This document shows positions 1 through 8,071 of a stretch of 16,654 bases of DNA, piece by piece (within the stretch, counting starts at the first letter, position 1; the number at the start of each line of letters is the position of its first letter). This DNA is from JBMNTQ01 sp050945815 (GTDB taxonomy: Bacteria > Bacillota > Clostridia > Christensenellales > JBMNTQ01), in assembly GCA_050945815.1 (NCBI GenBank), contig JBMNTQ010000025.1:1-16654 (forward strand), in the 5' to 3' direction. Both the position numbers and the translations under genes were made by a program. The notes beneath the pieces were generated by a model, which saw only the letters and a program-made list of their open reading frames with translations, ran no database searches and was not told the origin of the DNA.

Positions 1-1
1 T

Positions 2-1105
2 GAAACCGAACTGAAATTTGACGCCACGGAAACTAAAATCCACTTGGAGGATTTAGCCGAGGAATTGGATATAGAAGCTGTGGAACCCGAGGTGTCTTTG
101 AGGCAAGGAGCTGTGGGCGAATTTGTCGTAGCCGAAGGGGTGGAGGGCAGGAGCGTGGATATAGACGCTCTGTATGCTTCTTTGGTGGAGAAGGTGGAGC
201 AGGGTGACTTTGAACCTATCACCATTCCCTTTACTGTTACGCAGCCAACTAAGACCAAAGCGGAAGTGGAAGAAAATTTGGTGTTGCGCGGCGTGGGGAC
301 AACGCGTTTTACCGGGACGGCCAACCGGATTCATAATTTGAACAAAGCGGTGGGCATCATCAATGGGGAGCTGGGTTATTATAAGCTGGCGCCCGGCGCA
401 GTGTTCACCACCGATGATACGTTGGGCGACCGTACCGCCGCCAATGGATGGCAAAAGGCCGGCGCATACTTGAACGGCACGGTGACGCAGGATTACGGCG
501 GCGGCATCTGCCAGGTTTCCAGCACGCTGTATAATGGCGTTCTCAAGGCTGGGCTGGAGATTGTGGAGCGTTCCAGCCACTCGATGCCTGTAGGCTATTT
601 GAATGACAGGCGGGGCTTGGATGCGGCGATCGACCGACATAACCTGGACATGAGGTTTAAAAATAATACGGACCATGATATCTATGTTATCGGCTACATC
701 AACAATTCTTCCGCGGTGATCTCCTTCTATATTTATGGCGCGCCGCTGGAGGACGGGGTGGATGAGATTGTGCTTTCTTCCTACCAGACGGGAACCATTC
801 AGCCCGGCGCCGAGCAGATTATTGAAGATCCGACCAAGCCTGTGGGCTATTCGGAGGTTCAGGTGCCGCGCCGTGTTGGTGAGCGTTGGGCGGCTTTTCG
901 TCACTACATGAAGAATGGCGAGGAAGTGAAGAAGGAAGAGCTGCGCAGTACGACTTACCGTGCTTTCGCGGGCAGGCGGGTTGTGGGGACGATGGTGGTG
1001 GAGACTCCGACACCCGAGCCGACAGATCAGACGCAGCCGACAGCGCCGGACCAGCCGACAGATCAGCCGCAGCCGACAGCGCCAGAGGTGATGGAGGATC
1101 CGTAA
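2..1105 (+). CDS. VanW-family envelope protein (5' partial)
   Basis: The reading frame is open from base 2, so the gene starts upstream of the window and its N-terminus is missing. The visible part ends with a peptidoglycan-binding-4-like stretch, then a VanW domain whose hallmark YGGGICQVSSTL lies around 495-530 (the Cys codon is 509-511), then a G5-like segment (about 810-985). The C-terminal tail is rich in Thr, Pro and Gln and made of an imperfect repeat. VanW domains occur in surface proteins of many Gram-positives; their biochemical activity is not established, and the name, taken from some vancomycin-resistance clusters, does not imply resistance. A paralogue follows directly downstream and a hairpin terminator separates the two. 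The family assignment is firm; the function is unknown. Confidence 0.9.
   Translation, partial: ETELKFDATETKIHLEDLAEELDIEAVEPEVSLRQGAVGEFVVAEGVEGRSVDIDALYASLVEKVEQGDFEPITIPFTVTQPTKTKAEVEENLVLRGVGTTRFTGTANRIHNLNKAVGIINGELGYYKLAPGAVFTTDDTLGDRTAANGWQKAGAYLNGTVTQDYGGGICQVSSTLYNGVLKAGLEIVERSSHSMPVGYLNDRRGLDAAIDRHNLDMRFKNNTDHDIYVIGYINNSSAVISFYIYGAPLEDGVDEIVLSSYQTGTIQPGAEQIIEDPTKPVGYSEVQVPRRVGERWAAFRHYMKNGEEVKKEELRSTTYRAFAGRRVVGTMVVETPTPEPTDQTQPTAPDQPTDQPQPTAPEVMEDP
1019..1083 (+). repeat. 36-bp direct repeat in the VanW tail
   Basis: Two copies of a 36-base unit begin at 1019 and 1055. They differ at one position over the first 29 bases, after which the second copy diverges. They encode the PTDQ-QPTAP tail of the VanW protein. 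A Pro/Thr/Gln linker of this kind probably acts as a flexible wall-spanning spacer. Confidence 0.75.
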
Positions 1106-1172
1106 GCAGGGGCTGAGCGGGGACGGCGGGATGGGAGCGTTCTTGCTGGCTTGAAAACTGATTGAAACGACG

Positions 1173-1213
1173 AAGCGTTCCCGCGCCTTTCCTAGGCGGC
1201 CGGGAACGCTTTT
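1173..1213 (+). terminator. intrinsic terminator after first vanW-like gene
   Basis: AAGCGTTCCCG (1173-1183) pairs perfectly with CGGGAACGCTT (1201-1211). The loop can form a further CGCC/GGCG pairing. Only four T residues follow (1210-1213), so efficiency may be moderate. It separates the two VanW genes. Confidence 0.7.
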
Positions 1214-1339
1214 AAACAGACGAAGGCCTGGGCGAAGACGCAGCTCTTTCAGGGGGGCGGCGGGGCTAAATGCTTTACTTTTTGGCAATATTGTAATAGA
1301 ATAACACATGTATTTTTATAAAAAATAAGGGCTGCATCT

Positions 1340-1368
1340 GATTTGGAGAAGCAGAAACATTCTATAAT
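1340..1368 (+). promoter_or_regulatory. candidate promoter for second vanW-like gene
   Basis: A perfect -10 hexamer TATAAT lies at 1363-1368, about 25 bases before the preferred start codon, in an AT-rich stretch. I see no good -35 at 16-18 bases: TTGGAG at 1343 is too close, and the bases at 1340-1345 match poorly. Confidence 0.4.
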
Positions 1369-1392
1369 TATGAAATGAGACGAGAGGATTTT

Positions 1393-2988
1393 ATGGCTAG
1401 AAGAGTGTCTAGAAGAAAATACCGCAGAGGACGGGTGAAGAGCAGACAGCGATTAATTTTCAGCACTTGTGTTGCGGCGATTGTGGTGATCGTTGTGGTG
1501 TTGGTTCTCACCGGTGCTTTAAGCGGCGCAGAATTTGACCCGGAGCAGGCCGCGATACCGGCGAATGTTCGCGTCAATGGCGTGGATGTCGGGGGCATGA
1601 CTAAGGCAGAAGCCAAGCTTGCGGTTGCGGATACGGACGAGGAGAAGATGGAGTCGCTGACTATTGTTTACCAGATTGACCAGGAGACGGTGGAGTTTGG
1701 GCCGGGGGATTTCAAAGTTTCCTCGGATTTGGACGAGGTGTTGCAGACTGCCGTCATGCTGGGTCGGGAGGAGGACGCACAACAGAGGAGCGAATCCAGC
1801 CGGAAGCTGCGGGAAGGCGGCGTGGATTTGACCACCAGTTTGCTGGTGGATGAAGGTTCTTTGAAGCAGGCTGTAACAGAACTGGCGCAGACCCAGTTTA
1901 ACAAGGACGCTATCGAGCCTTATGTGACGCTAAGGCCGGACGAGAATACCCGCTTTGCCTACCATGAAGGGGCCAATGGCCGTGAGGTGGACGTGGAGGC
2001 ACTGGTGGCAAAGACAGTTGACCATGTCAAGAGCGGCGAGCGGACAGCGATTGTGGTGGATTATCATACGATTCAGCCTGCAAAAGCCATGGAGGATTTG
2101 TATGCTGAGACGGAGTTTATTGCTGCGTATACGACGTCGTTTGCAGGAAATGGGCTGGACGTTGCCAACCGGGTGTTTAATGTAGCCAAGGCAACGGAAG
2201 CAGTTGATGCGAAGATTATCGGTGCCGGAGAAACTTTTTCTGTCAATGATGCTTTGGGGCCGCGCACCGAGGCCAACGGTTGGAAGGCTGCGGCGGGCAT
2301 TGAGGACGGGACTACGACCCAACAGTATGGCGGCGGCATCTGCCAGGCCTCCAGTACGCTGTTTGTGGCGGCCTTGAAATCGGAGGTGACGGTGGTTTCC
2401 AGGACGCGCCATTCCTGGCCGGTATCGTATGTTCCTGCCGGTATGGACGCGACCATCAACACGGGCGGCCCGGACCTTCTTTTGCGCAATGATAAGAGTA
2501 CGCCGGTCTACCTGTTTGCAAAGGTGGATTCCTACAATAAGACTTTGACTGTGGCGTTTTATGGGACACCTTTGGAGGATGGAAAGACCATTGAGATAAC
2601 CGCCCAGAAGCTGAGCGAGGTGGCGCCGCCGGATCCCAAGGTGATACTTGACGAGAAAATGGCGTCCAATACCCGCGCAATCATTAAGAAGGAGCGTGCG
2701 GGCTGTGTGGCGGAGACGTATAAGACGGTATATGACGCCGACGGGAACCAAATTTCCGAGCCGGAGAAGATATACACGACAACCTATCCGGCTTTCCAGG
2801 GGGAATATTACGCAGGGCCAAAAGACGCGGACAACCCAGATGCGCCGGTTACGATCGTGCCGTTGGACAACCGTTATCCTGCTCCGCTGCCTAGCCCTTC
2901 GCCTACGCCCAGTCCTTCGCCTGGGGACGTGCCGCAGGAGCCAGAGCCTACTGTGCCGGAGGACGGGGACGACGAGGAAACGACCTGA
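1393..2988 (+). CDS. VanW-family membrane-anchored envelope protein
   Basis: A 531-residue protein. The start at 1393 is preferred over an in-frame ATG at 1375 because GAGAGG (1382-1387) sits 5 bases before it. A very basic N-terminus is followed by one transmembrane segment (about residues 21-41), so the body is outside the cell. Next come peptidoglycan-binding-4-type repeats (about 50-240), the VanW domain with GGGICQASS (Cys317), a G5-like region (about 415-475) and a Pro/Ser-rich tail with a PSPSPTPSPSP run. The family is found in envelope proteins of Gram-positive bacteria, where the basic end plus single span acts as a signal anchor; catalytic activity is unproven. It is a paralogue of the upstream gene and may be the first gene of a long transcript, since no terminator separates it from the regulator downstream. 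Confidence 0.92.
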   Translation: MARRVSRRKYRRGRVKSRQRLIFSTCVAAIVVIVVVLVLTGALSGAEFDPEQAAIPANVRVNGVDVGGMTKAEAKLAVADTDEEKMESLTIVYQIDQETVEFGPGDFKVSSDLDEVLQTAVMLGREEDAQQRSESSRKLREGGVDLTTSLLVDEGSLKQAVTELAQTQFNKDAIEPYVTLRPDENTRFAYHEGANGREVDVEALVAKTVDHVKSGERTAIVVDYHTIQPAKAMEDLYAETEFIAAYTTSFAGNGLDVANRVFNVAKATEAVDAKIIGAGETFSVNDALGPRTEANGWKAAAGIEDGTTTQQYGGGICQASSTLFVAALKSEVTVVSRTRHSWPVSYVPAGMDATINTGGPDLLLRNDKSTPVYLFAKVDSYNKTLTVAFYGTPLEDGKTIEITAQKLSEVAPPDPKVILDEKMASNTRAIIKKERAGCVAETYKTVYDADGNQISEPEKIYTTTYPAFQGEYYAGPKDADNPDAPVTIVPLDNRYPAPLPSPSPTPSPSPGDVPQEPEPTVPEDGDDEETT

Positions 2989-3031
2989 GGTGTTGTGTAG
3001 AGAAACATAAGGACAGAGGAGGTTGGAGCAT

Positions 3032-3523
3032 ATGAATAGGCTGGCAGCCGAAATTATTGAAATACTAAACGAGGATGCCCGGAGAACGCCGGAGCAGATT
3101 GCCGGGATGTTGGGCAGCGAGGCGGAAAAAGTGGAGACGCTTATTCGCCAGTTGGAGCAGGAGAAGGTGATTCTGCGGTATAAGGCTGTGGTAGACCAGG
3201 AGAAGGTGGACCATGAGAAGGTTCAAGCGTTGATTGAAGTGCGGTTGACGCCTCAGCGGGATATGGGCTTTGATTCTTTGGCGAAGCGAATCTACCGCTT
3301 TGACGAAGTGCAGTCGGTTTACCTGATGTCCGGTTCGTTTGATTTGATGGTGATGGTGGAAGGCCGTTCCATGAAACAGGTAGCGTTGTTTGTTGCGGAG
3401 AAACTGTCGGTGCTGGAAGGTGTTTTGAGTACGGCCACACATTTTGTTCTGCGTAAATATAAAGAGGACGGGGTGGTCATTGCCGGGCAGGAAAAGGATA
3501 GCCGATTGGTGGTGACACCGTGA
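3032..3523 (+). CDS. alaR: Lrp/AsnC-family transcriptional regulator (AlaR-like)
   Basis: A 163-residue protein with an N-terminal winged helix-turn-helix (about residues 3-50) and a C-terminal RAM/AsnC ligand-sensing domain (about 65-140, with the typical V-x-x-VYLMSGSFDLMVMV strand). The ATG at 3032 is chosen over an upstream TTG at 3023 because AGAGGAGG (3015-3022) is then 9 bases away. Its stop codon overlaps the GTG start of the aminotransferase by four bases, which implies translational coupling. In Bacillus subtilis an Lrp-type gene (yugG/alaR) sits next to the alanine transaminase gene yugH/alaT; the same pairing here suggests that it controls the aminotransferase in response to an amino acid. 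The family is certain; the symbol rests on context. Confidence 0.9.
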   Translation: MNRLAAEIIEILNEDARRTPEQIAGMLGSEAEKVETLIRQLEQEKVILRYKAVVDQEKVDHEKVQALIEVRLTPQRDMGFDSLAKRIYRFDEVQSVYLMSGSFDLMVMVEGRSMKQVALFVAEKLSVLEGVLSTATHFVLRKYKEDGVVIAGQEKDSRLVVTP

Positions 3524-4695
3524 GACCATCGGATTTTATTGCAAAGAAGGTGCGGGATATTCCGCCTTCCGGTATACGGAAATTCTTTGACATTGCCAGT
3601 GAAATGAAGGATGCTATTTCTTTAGGAGTTGGAGAGCCGGACTTTGTGACGCCTTGGAATATCCGTGAGGCGGCGATTTATTCCATTGAAAAAGGGGAAA
3701 CCCACTATACCTCCAACAGCGGGAAACAGGAGCTTCGGGAGCTGGCGGCGGAATACTTTTATGGGCGCTTTGGACTGGACTATACCCCGGCCCAGATATT
3801 GGTGACGATGGGGGCCAGCGAGGCGATTGACATGGCTTGCCGCACGGTTTTAGAGCCGGGGGAGGAAGTTCTTTTGCCTGAGCCTTCCTATGTGGCTTAT
3901 TCGCCGTCGGTGGCCTTGGCGGGCGGTGTGGCTGTAGGAATTGAGACCAAGGCCGAGGACTGCTTTAAATTGAAGCCGGAGGCTATTGAGGCGGCCGTGA
4001 CTGAAAAGACCAAGGCTTTAGTGTTGACCTACCCCAATAATCCTACAGGTGCGATTATGACCCGGGAGGATTTGATGGCGTTGGTGCCGGTGATTGAAAA
4101 GCATAATTTGCTGGTACTATCCGACGAGATTTACGCGGAGCTGACCTACGGCGAGAAACATACGAGCATCGCTTCTCTGCCGGGAATGAAAGATCGGACG
4201 ATTTTGATTCATGGGTTTTCTAAGGCGTTTGCTATGACGGGCTGGCGCTTGGGCTTAGTTGCCGCTCATCCGGAGCTTTTACAGGAGATGTTGAAAATTC
4301 ATCAGTATAGCGCGCTGTGCGCTCCGGTCATGAGCCAGGCTGCCGGGATTGAGGCGTTGCGTGCGGGGCTGGCGGACGGCTTTGAGAGCGTTGAGAATAT
4401 GAAGCGGCAGTATAATCGCCGGCGCAGGCTGTTGGTTAAGGAATTAAACCGTATGGGGCTTTCGTGTTTCGAGCCTTTGGGCGCTTTTTACGTGTTTCCT
4501 TGTATTCAATCGACGGGGCTTTCCTCGGAGGATTTTTGCCATAAGCTGCTCATGGAGAAGAAGGTGGCGGCTGTGCCAGGCGGCGCTTTTGGGCGGTGCG
4601 GGGAAGGGTTTATTCGCTGTTCTTATGCAGCTTCCATGGAGAATATTGAGGAGGCCTTAAAGCGGATAGAGGCCTTTATACAGGAACGCAGGTAG
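3520..4695 (+). CDS. alaT: PLP-dependent aminotransferase, class I/II (AlaT-like)
   Basis: A 391-residue fold-type I aminotransferase starting with GTG. The key features are present: YPNNPTG (171-177, with the ring-stacking and hydroxyl-binding Asn), SDEIY (201-205, Asp202 for the pyridine nitrogen), the Schiff-base Lys235 in HGFSKAFAMTGWRLG, and the substrate-carboxylate Arg366 in FIRCSYA. The opening segment (PSGIRKFFDIA, then ISLGVGEPDFVTPW) closely resembles the YugH/AlaT group of Bacillus, which transfers amino groups between alanine and 2-oxoglutarate or related pairs. Substrate cannot be read from sequence, so an aspartate or aromatic substrate remains possible. It overlaps the Lrp-type regulator by four bases, forming a regulator-enzyme pair. 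Confidence 0.93.
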   Translation: MRPSDFIAKKVRDIPPSGIRKFFDIASEMKDAISLGVGEPDFVTPWNIREAAIYSIEKGETHYTSNSGKQELRELAAEYFYGRFGLDYTPAQILVTMGASEAIDMACRTVLEPGEEVLLPEPSYVAYSPSVALAGGVAVGIETKAEDCFKLKPEAIEAAVTEKTKALVLTYPNNPTGAIMTREDLMALVPVIEKHNLLVLSDEIYAELTYGEKHTSIASLPGMKDRTILIHGFSKAFAMTGWRLGLVAAHPELLQEMLKIHQYSALCAPVMSQAAGIEALRAGLADGFESVENMKRQYNRRRRLLVKELNRMGLSCFEPLGAFYVFPCIQSTGLSSEDFCHKLLMEKKVAAVPGGAFGRCGEGFIRCSYAASMENIEEALKRIEAFIQERR

Positions 4696-4802
4696 GCGAT
4701 GTTTGCAGCGGGATAGGGCCTGTTTCTGGAAGGATACGGACAGTATCTCGCTTTTCTTTCGTGTTGCGGCTTTGGATAGGATGGCCGGGAGGGGCGGGGC
4801 AT

Positions 4803-5966
4803 ATGGGCAGGCGGCAGGTTGCGCTGGTGAGGCAGGACGACTATGAGCTAGAGACCCTGGAGCAGGCAATTGAGCGTGCTTTTTCCTTGCTGGGCGGCAT
4901 GGATGACCTGGTGCGGCCGGGGATGACTGTTGCTTTGAAAGTGAACGCTCTTTTGCGTAAGCATCCGGACCAGCATGCAACGACCCATCCGGCTGTGGTG
5001 GCGGCGCTTGCTCGGGCGTTGGGCAAGCGGGGGGCGCGGGTGGTGATTGGCGACAGCCCCGGCGGACCCTACAACTCGGCTTATTTGCGCAGTGTGTTTG
5101 ATAAGTGCGGATTCTTTGCGGCGGCTAAGGACGGCGGCGCGGAGGTTTGCCTGGATACGGATACGGTTGTGCTGGAAAACCCCGCCGGCGTTTTGCTGAG
5201 ACAGGTGGAAGTTTGCGGCTATTTGCAGCGGGCGGATGTGGTGTTTTCTTTGGCTAAGCTAAAAACCCACGGAATGGTGGGCTATACCGGCGCGGTGAAG
5301 AATATGTTTGGAGCGGTGCCTGGGGCGCTGAAGGTGGATTACCATTACCGTTTTCCGAAGGTTTCGGATTTTACCAATTGCCTAGTGGATATCTGCGGCG
5401 CGGTTGCTCCGGTTTTTTCTTTGATCGACGGCATTTGGGCGATGGAGGGGGACGGCCCTAGTGCCGGTACGCCGCGAAAAGTCGGCGCGTTGGTTGCTAG
5501 CCGGTGTCCGCACAGCGCGGACATTATTGGCGCTTCGCTGTTGGGGATGGATTGCAGCTTTGTGCATACCCTGAAGCACGCGGCTCAGCGGGGCATCGTG
5601 GCGCCGGATTATGCTGTGGATGTGGTAGGTGAGGCTGTGGAGACGCTGGCAGTTGGGGATTTTAAGATGGCGACGCCTCATTCTATGGATGTGTTGGACC
5701 GTCGGCTGGGGCGGTTTCCGCCGTTTGTGCGCAGTGCGGCGCGCAGGTTGTTGCTGACTCGGCCTCAGCTCGACGCTGGGCTATGTATTGGCTGTGGTGT
5801 TTGTATGGAGGCTTGTCCGCCCAAGGTGATTCGGATGAGAAACGCGAAGCCTGTGATTGACCGTTCCCTTTGTATTAAGTGTTATTGCTGTCAGGAGCTT
5901 TGTCCGAAAGCCGCCATGCGAATTAAAAGGCCGCTGCTGTTGCGGCTGATGCAGGGGCGCGGATAG
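4803..5966 (+). CDS. DUF362 protein with C-terminal 2x[4Fe-4S] ferredoxin domain
   Basis: A 387-residue protein. The ATG at 4803 is preferred over a GTG at 4761 because GGGAGGGG (4787-4794) precedes it by 8 bases. Residues about 20-290 form a DUF362 domain (KVNALLRKHPDQHATTHP, DSPGGPYN, SLAKLKTHGMVGYTGAVKNMFG). The C-terminus has two classical cluster motifs, CIGCGVCMEACP (Cys328/331/334/338) and CIKCYCCQELCP (Cys357/360/363/367), predicted to bind two [4Fe-4S] clusters. There is no signal peptide, so it is probably a cytoplasmic redox protein. The reaction and partner are unknown. DUF362-ferredoxin fusions are common in anaerobes. It lies in the same direction as the aminotransferase and trmL, but the 107-base gap leaves operon membership uncertain. 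Confidence 0.9.
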   Translation: MGRRQVALVRQDDYELETLEQAIERAFSLLGGMDDLVRPGMTVALKVNALLRKHPDQHATTHPAVVAALARALGKRGARVVIGDSPGGPYNSAYLRSVFDKCGFFAAAKDGGAEVCLDTDTVVLENPAGVLLRQVEVCGYLQRADVVFSLAKLKTHGMVGYTGAVKNMFGAVPGALKVDYHYRFPKVSDFTNCLVDICGAVAPVFSLIDGIWAMEGDGPSAGTPRKVGALVASRCPHSADIIGASLLGMDCSFVHTLKHAAQRGIVAPDYAVDVVGEAVETLAVGDFKMATPHSMDVLDRRLGRFPPFVRSAARRLLLTRPQLDAGLCIGCGVCMEACPPKVIRMRNAKPVIDRSLCIKCYCCQELCPKAAMRIKRPLLLRLMQGRG

Positions 5967-6005
5967 ACTCTGTTTTTCGGGATGGGACTGGGGGAATAAA
6001 GAACA

Positions 6006-6470
6006 ATGGGGATTCATATCGTGTTAATGGAGCCGGAGATTCCGCAAAATACTGGGAATATTGTGCGTACTTGTGCGGTAACTGTCAGCAGCTTGCATTT
6101 GATCCGTCCGCTGGGATTTTCCATTGATGATCGGTATTTGAAGCGGGCGGGGCTGGATTATTGGCCTATGGCAAACGTACGGGTACATGACAGCTACGAG
6201 GCCTTTAAGCAGGAGATAGATAATATGCCCTGCTATTATTTTACGACCAAGGCGAAACGTTTGTACACGCAAGTGGACTATCCTAAAGAATGCGCGCTGG
6301 TTTTCGGAAAAGAGACTGCCGGGCTGCCTCGGAACATTCTAGAGGAAAACGCGCAGCATTGTGTGCGGCTGCCTATGAAAGAGGGGCTGCGTTCATTGAA
6401 CCTGTCTAATGCGGTGTCGATTGCGGTTTATGAGGCGTTGCGCCAGGGCGGATTTGCCGGGATGGAATAG
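6006..6470 (+). CDS. trmL: tRNA (cytidine/uridine(34)-2'-O)-methyltransferase TrmL
   Basis: A 154-residue SPOUT-class methyltransferase of full family length. It shows the TrmL start IHIVLMEPEIPQNTGNIVRTC, the segment LIRPLGFSIDDRYLKRAGLDYW, and the trefoil-knot SAM-binding motifs LVFGKETAGLP and LNLSNAVSIAVYEAL. The enzyme methylates the ribose of the wobble nucleotide in tRNA-Leu isoacceptors, using SAM, in the cytoplasm. A purine-rich ribosome site (GGGGGA, about 5990-5995) precedes the ATG by about 10 bases. Assignment is confident. Confidence 0.95.
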   Translation: MGIHIVLMEPEIPQNTGNIVRTCAVTVSSLHLIRPLGFSIDDRYLKRAGLDYWPMANVRVHDSYEAFKQEIDNMPCYYFTTKAKRLYTQVDYPKECALVFGKETAGLPRNILEENAQHCVRLPMKEGLRSLNLSNAVSIAVYEALRQGGFAGME

Positions 6471-6520
6471 GGGAGCAAGATAGATAGGGCCGAGGAATTT
6501 TTTGAGGGGAATGGGATGCT

Positions 6521-8005
6521 ATGCAGCGGAGTAGTGGCGTTTTGATGCACATCAGTTCTTTGCCGTCTTCCTACGGGATTGGCACGCTGGGAAGTGAGGC
6601 GTTTGCCTTTGTGGATTTTTTAAAGGACAGCGGACAAAAACTTTGGCAGATGCTACCTACTGGGCCGACCAGCTATGGTGATTCGCCGTATCAGTCTTTT
6701 TCTACGTTTGCGGGCAATCCGTATTTTATCGATTTGGACTTGCTGCAACAGGAGGGCTTGCTGCGTAAAGCGGATTACGTTCTGCTGGATTGGGGCAGCA
6801 ACCCGGGAAAGGTAGATTATGGGAAGCTGTATCGCAATCGGTTTTCTGTGCTGTGGAAGGCGTTTGTGCAGGGACGGGAAGCGCTGGCCGGTGATGTGCG
6901 TCGGTTTCGCGAGGAGCAGGCCGAGTGGATTGCGGACTATGCGTTGTTTATGGCGGTAAAAGGGTATTTTGGCGATGTTGCCTGGACAAAGTGGCCGGAT
7001 GAGGAGATTCGTATGCGGCAGCCGGCGGCGCTGGAGGAATATGGGCAAAAGCTGCGGGAGCAAGTGGACTTCTGGATCTTTATGCAATATTTGTTTAGCC
7101 GGCAATGGCGGGCGTTTCATAATTATGCGCAGGAGAAGGGGGTATCCCTGATTGGGGATTTGCCGATTTATGTAGCGTTGGACAGCGCGGAGGTTTGGGC
7201 GCATCCCGAGCTTTTTTGGCTGGATGACCAGCGCAGGCCTGTTCGGGTTGCGGGCTGTCCGCCGGATTATTTCTCTGCTACGGGTCAGTTGTGGGGCAAC
7301 CCTTTATATCGATGGGATTTTATGGCACAGACAGGTTATAGCTGGTGGATGCGGCGTATTGAAGCGGCCGTGCGACAGTTTGATGTTTTGCGTATTGACC
7401 ATTTCCGGGGCTTTGAATCGTACTATTCTGTTTTGGGCGATGCGCAAGATGCTACGGTTGGTGAGTGGCTTGCAGGCCCAGGCCAGGATTTCTTTGCCGC
7501 TGTGCGCCGGGAAATCGGAGAGGTGGCTATCATTGCTGAGGACTTGGGGTTTTTGACGCCGGAGGTGCATCGGCTTCGGCAGGAGAGCGGCTATCCGGGC
7601 ATGAAGGTTTTGCAGTTTGCATTCGATTCTCTAGACGAAAGCGATTATCTGCCGCATAATCATAGTAAAAACTGTGTGGTGTATGTTGGGACGCATGATA
7701 ATGATACGATCTGCGGCTGGTTTGAATCCGCACCGCAAAAGCTGCGGGATTATGCAACGGAATATTTGCGCCTGGACCGGGAGGAAGGCGTGCATTGGGG
7801 GTTTTTGCGGGCTGCGATGGCCAGCGTGAGCGATGTTGCGGTGAATCAGATGCAGGATTTTTTAGGCCTGGGCAGTGAGGCTCGGATGAATACGCCGTCT
7901 ACCTTGGGAGACAATTGGCAGTGGCGGGTGGAGAAGCAGGCGCTTAGCGATGGGCTGGCGAAGCGGATGGCCCGAATCAGCAGGTTGTATGGTCGGGGAC
8001 GATGA
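6521..8005 (+). CDS. malQ: 4-alpha-glucanotransferase (amylomaltase, GH77)
   Basis: A 494-residue GH77 enzyme of typical bacterial length. It has the N-terminal signature SSGVLMHISSLPSSYGIGTLG, the SPYQSFSTFAGNPYFIDL motif and the catalytic triad: nucleophile Asp293 in RIDHFRG, acid/base Glu340 in IIAEDLG, and Asp393 in GTHDNDT. It transfers alpha-1,4-glucan segments between maltodextrins, usually in glycogen or maltose metabolism in the cytoplasm. No glycogen phosphorylase, glycogen synthase or maltose transporter is nearby, so its metabolic partners must lie elsewhere. It follows trmL by 50 bases and probably shares transcription with it. Confidence 0.96.
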   Translation: MQRSSGVLMHISSLPSSYGIGTLGSEAFAFVDFLKDSGQKLWQMLPTGPTSYGDSPYQSFSTFAGNPYFIDLDLLQQEGLLRKADYVLLDWGSNPGKVDYGKLYRNRFSVLWKAFVQGREALAGDVRRFREEQAEWIADYALFMAVKGYFGDVAWTKWPDEEIRMRQPAALEEYGQKLREQVDFWIFMQYLFSRQWRAFHNYAQEKGVSLIGDLPIYVALDSAEVWAHPELFWLDDQRRPVRVAGCPPDYFSATGQLWGNPLYRWDFMAQTGYSWWMRRIEAAVRQFDVLRIDHFRGFESYYSVLGDAQDATVGEWLAGPGQDFFAAVRREIGEVAIIAEDLGFLTPEVHRLRQESGYPGMKVLQFAFDSLDESDYLPHNHSKNCVVYVGTHDNDTICGWFESAPQKLRDYATEYLRLDREEGVHWGFLRAAMASVSDVAVNQMQDFLGLGSEARMNTPSTLGDNWQWRVEKQALSDGLAKRMARISRLYGRGR

Positions 8006-8071
8006 GGGATTGTGAACGGAAAGGGGCTTGCTGGATGCGGGGCGTGCGTGTTATAGCGGGAGGCGATGGAT

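Noticed and set aside
53..1309. A 418-codon open frame on the - strand opposite the first VanW gene.
   Set aside because: It mirrors a well-supported gene, has a His/Arg/Leu-rich composition typical of antisense frames in GC-rich coding DNA, and matches no family that I know.
2..2988. Vancomycin resistance cluster, suggested by VanW.
   Set aside because: No vanH, vanX, D-Ala-D-Lac ligase or VanRS genes are present; VanW domains are common in non-resistant Gram-positives.
4733..4747. Hairpin GATAC/GTATC followed by a T-rich stretch after the aminotransferase gene.
   Set aside because: The stem is only 5 bp and the T-rich stretch starts several bases later and is interrupted; too weak to call a terminator.
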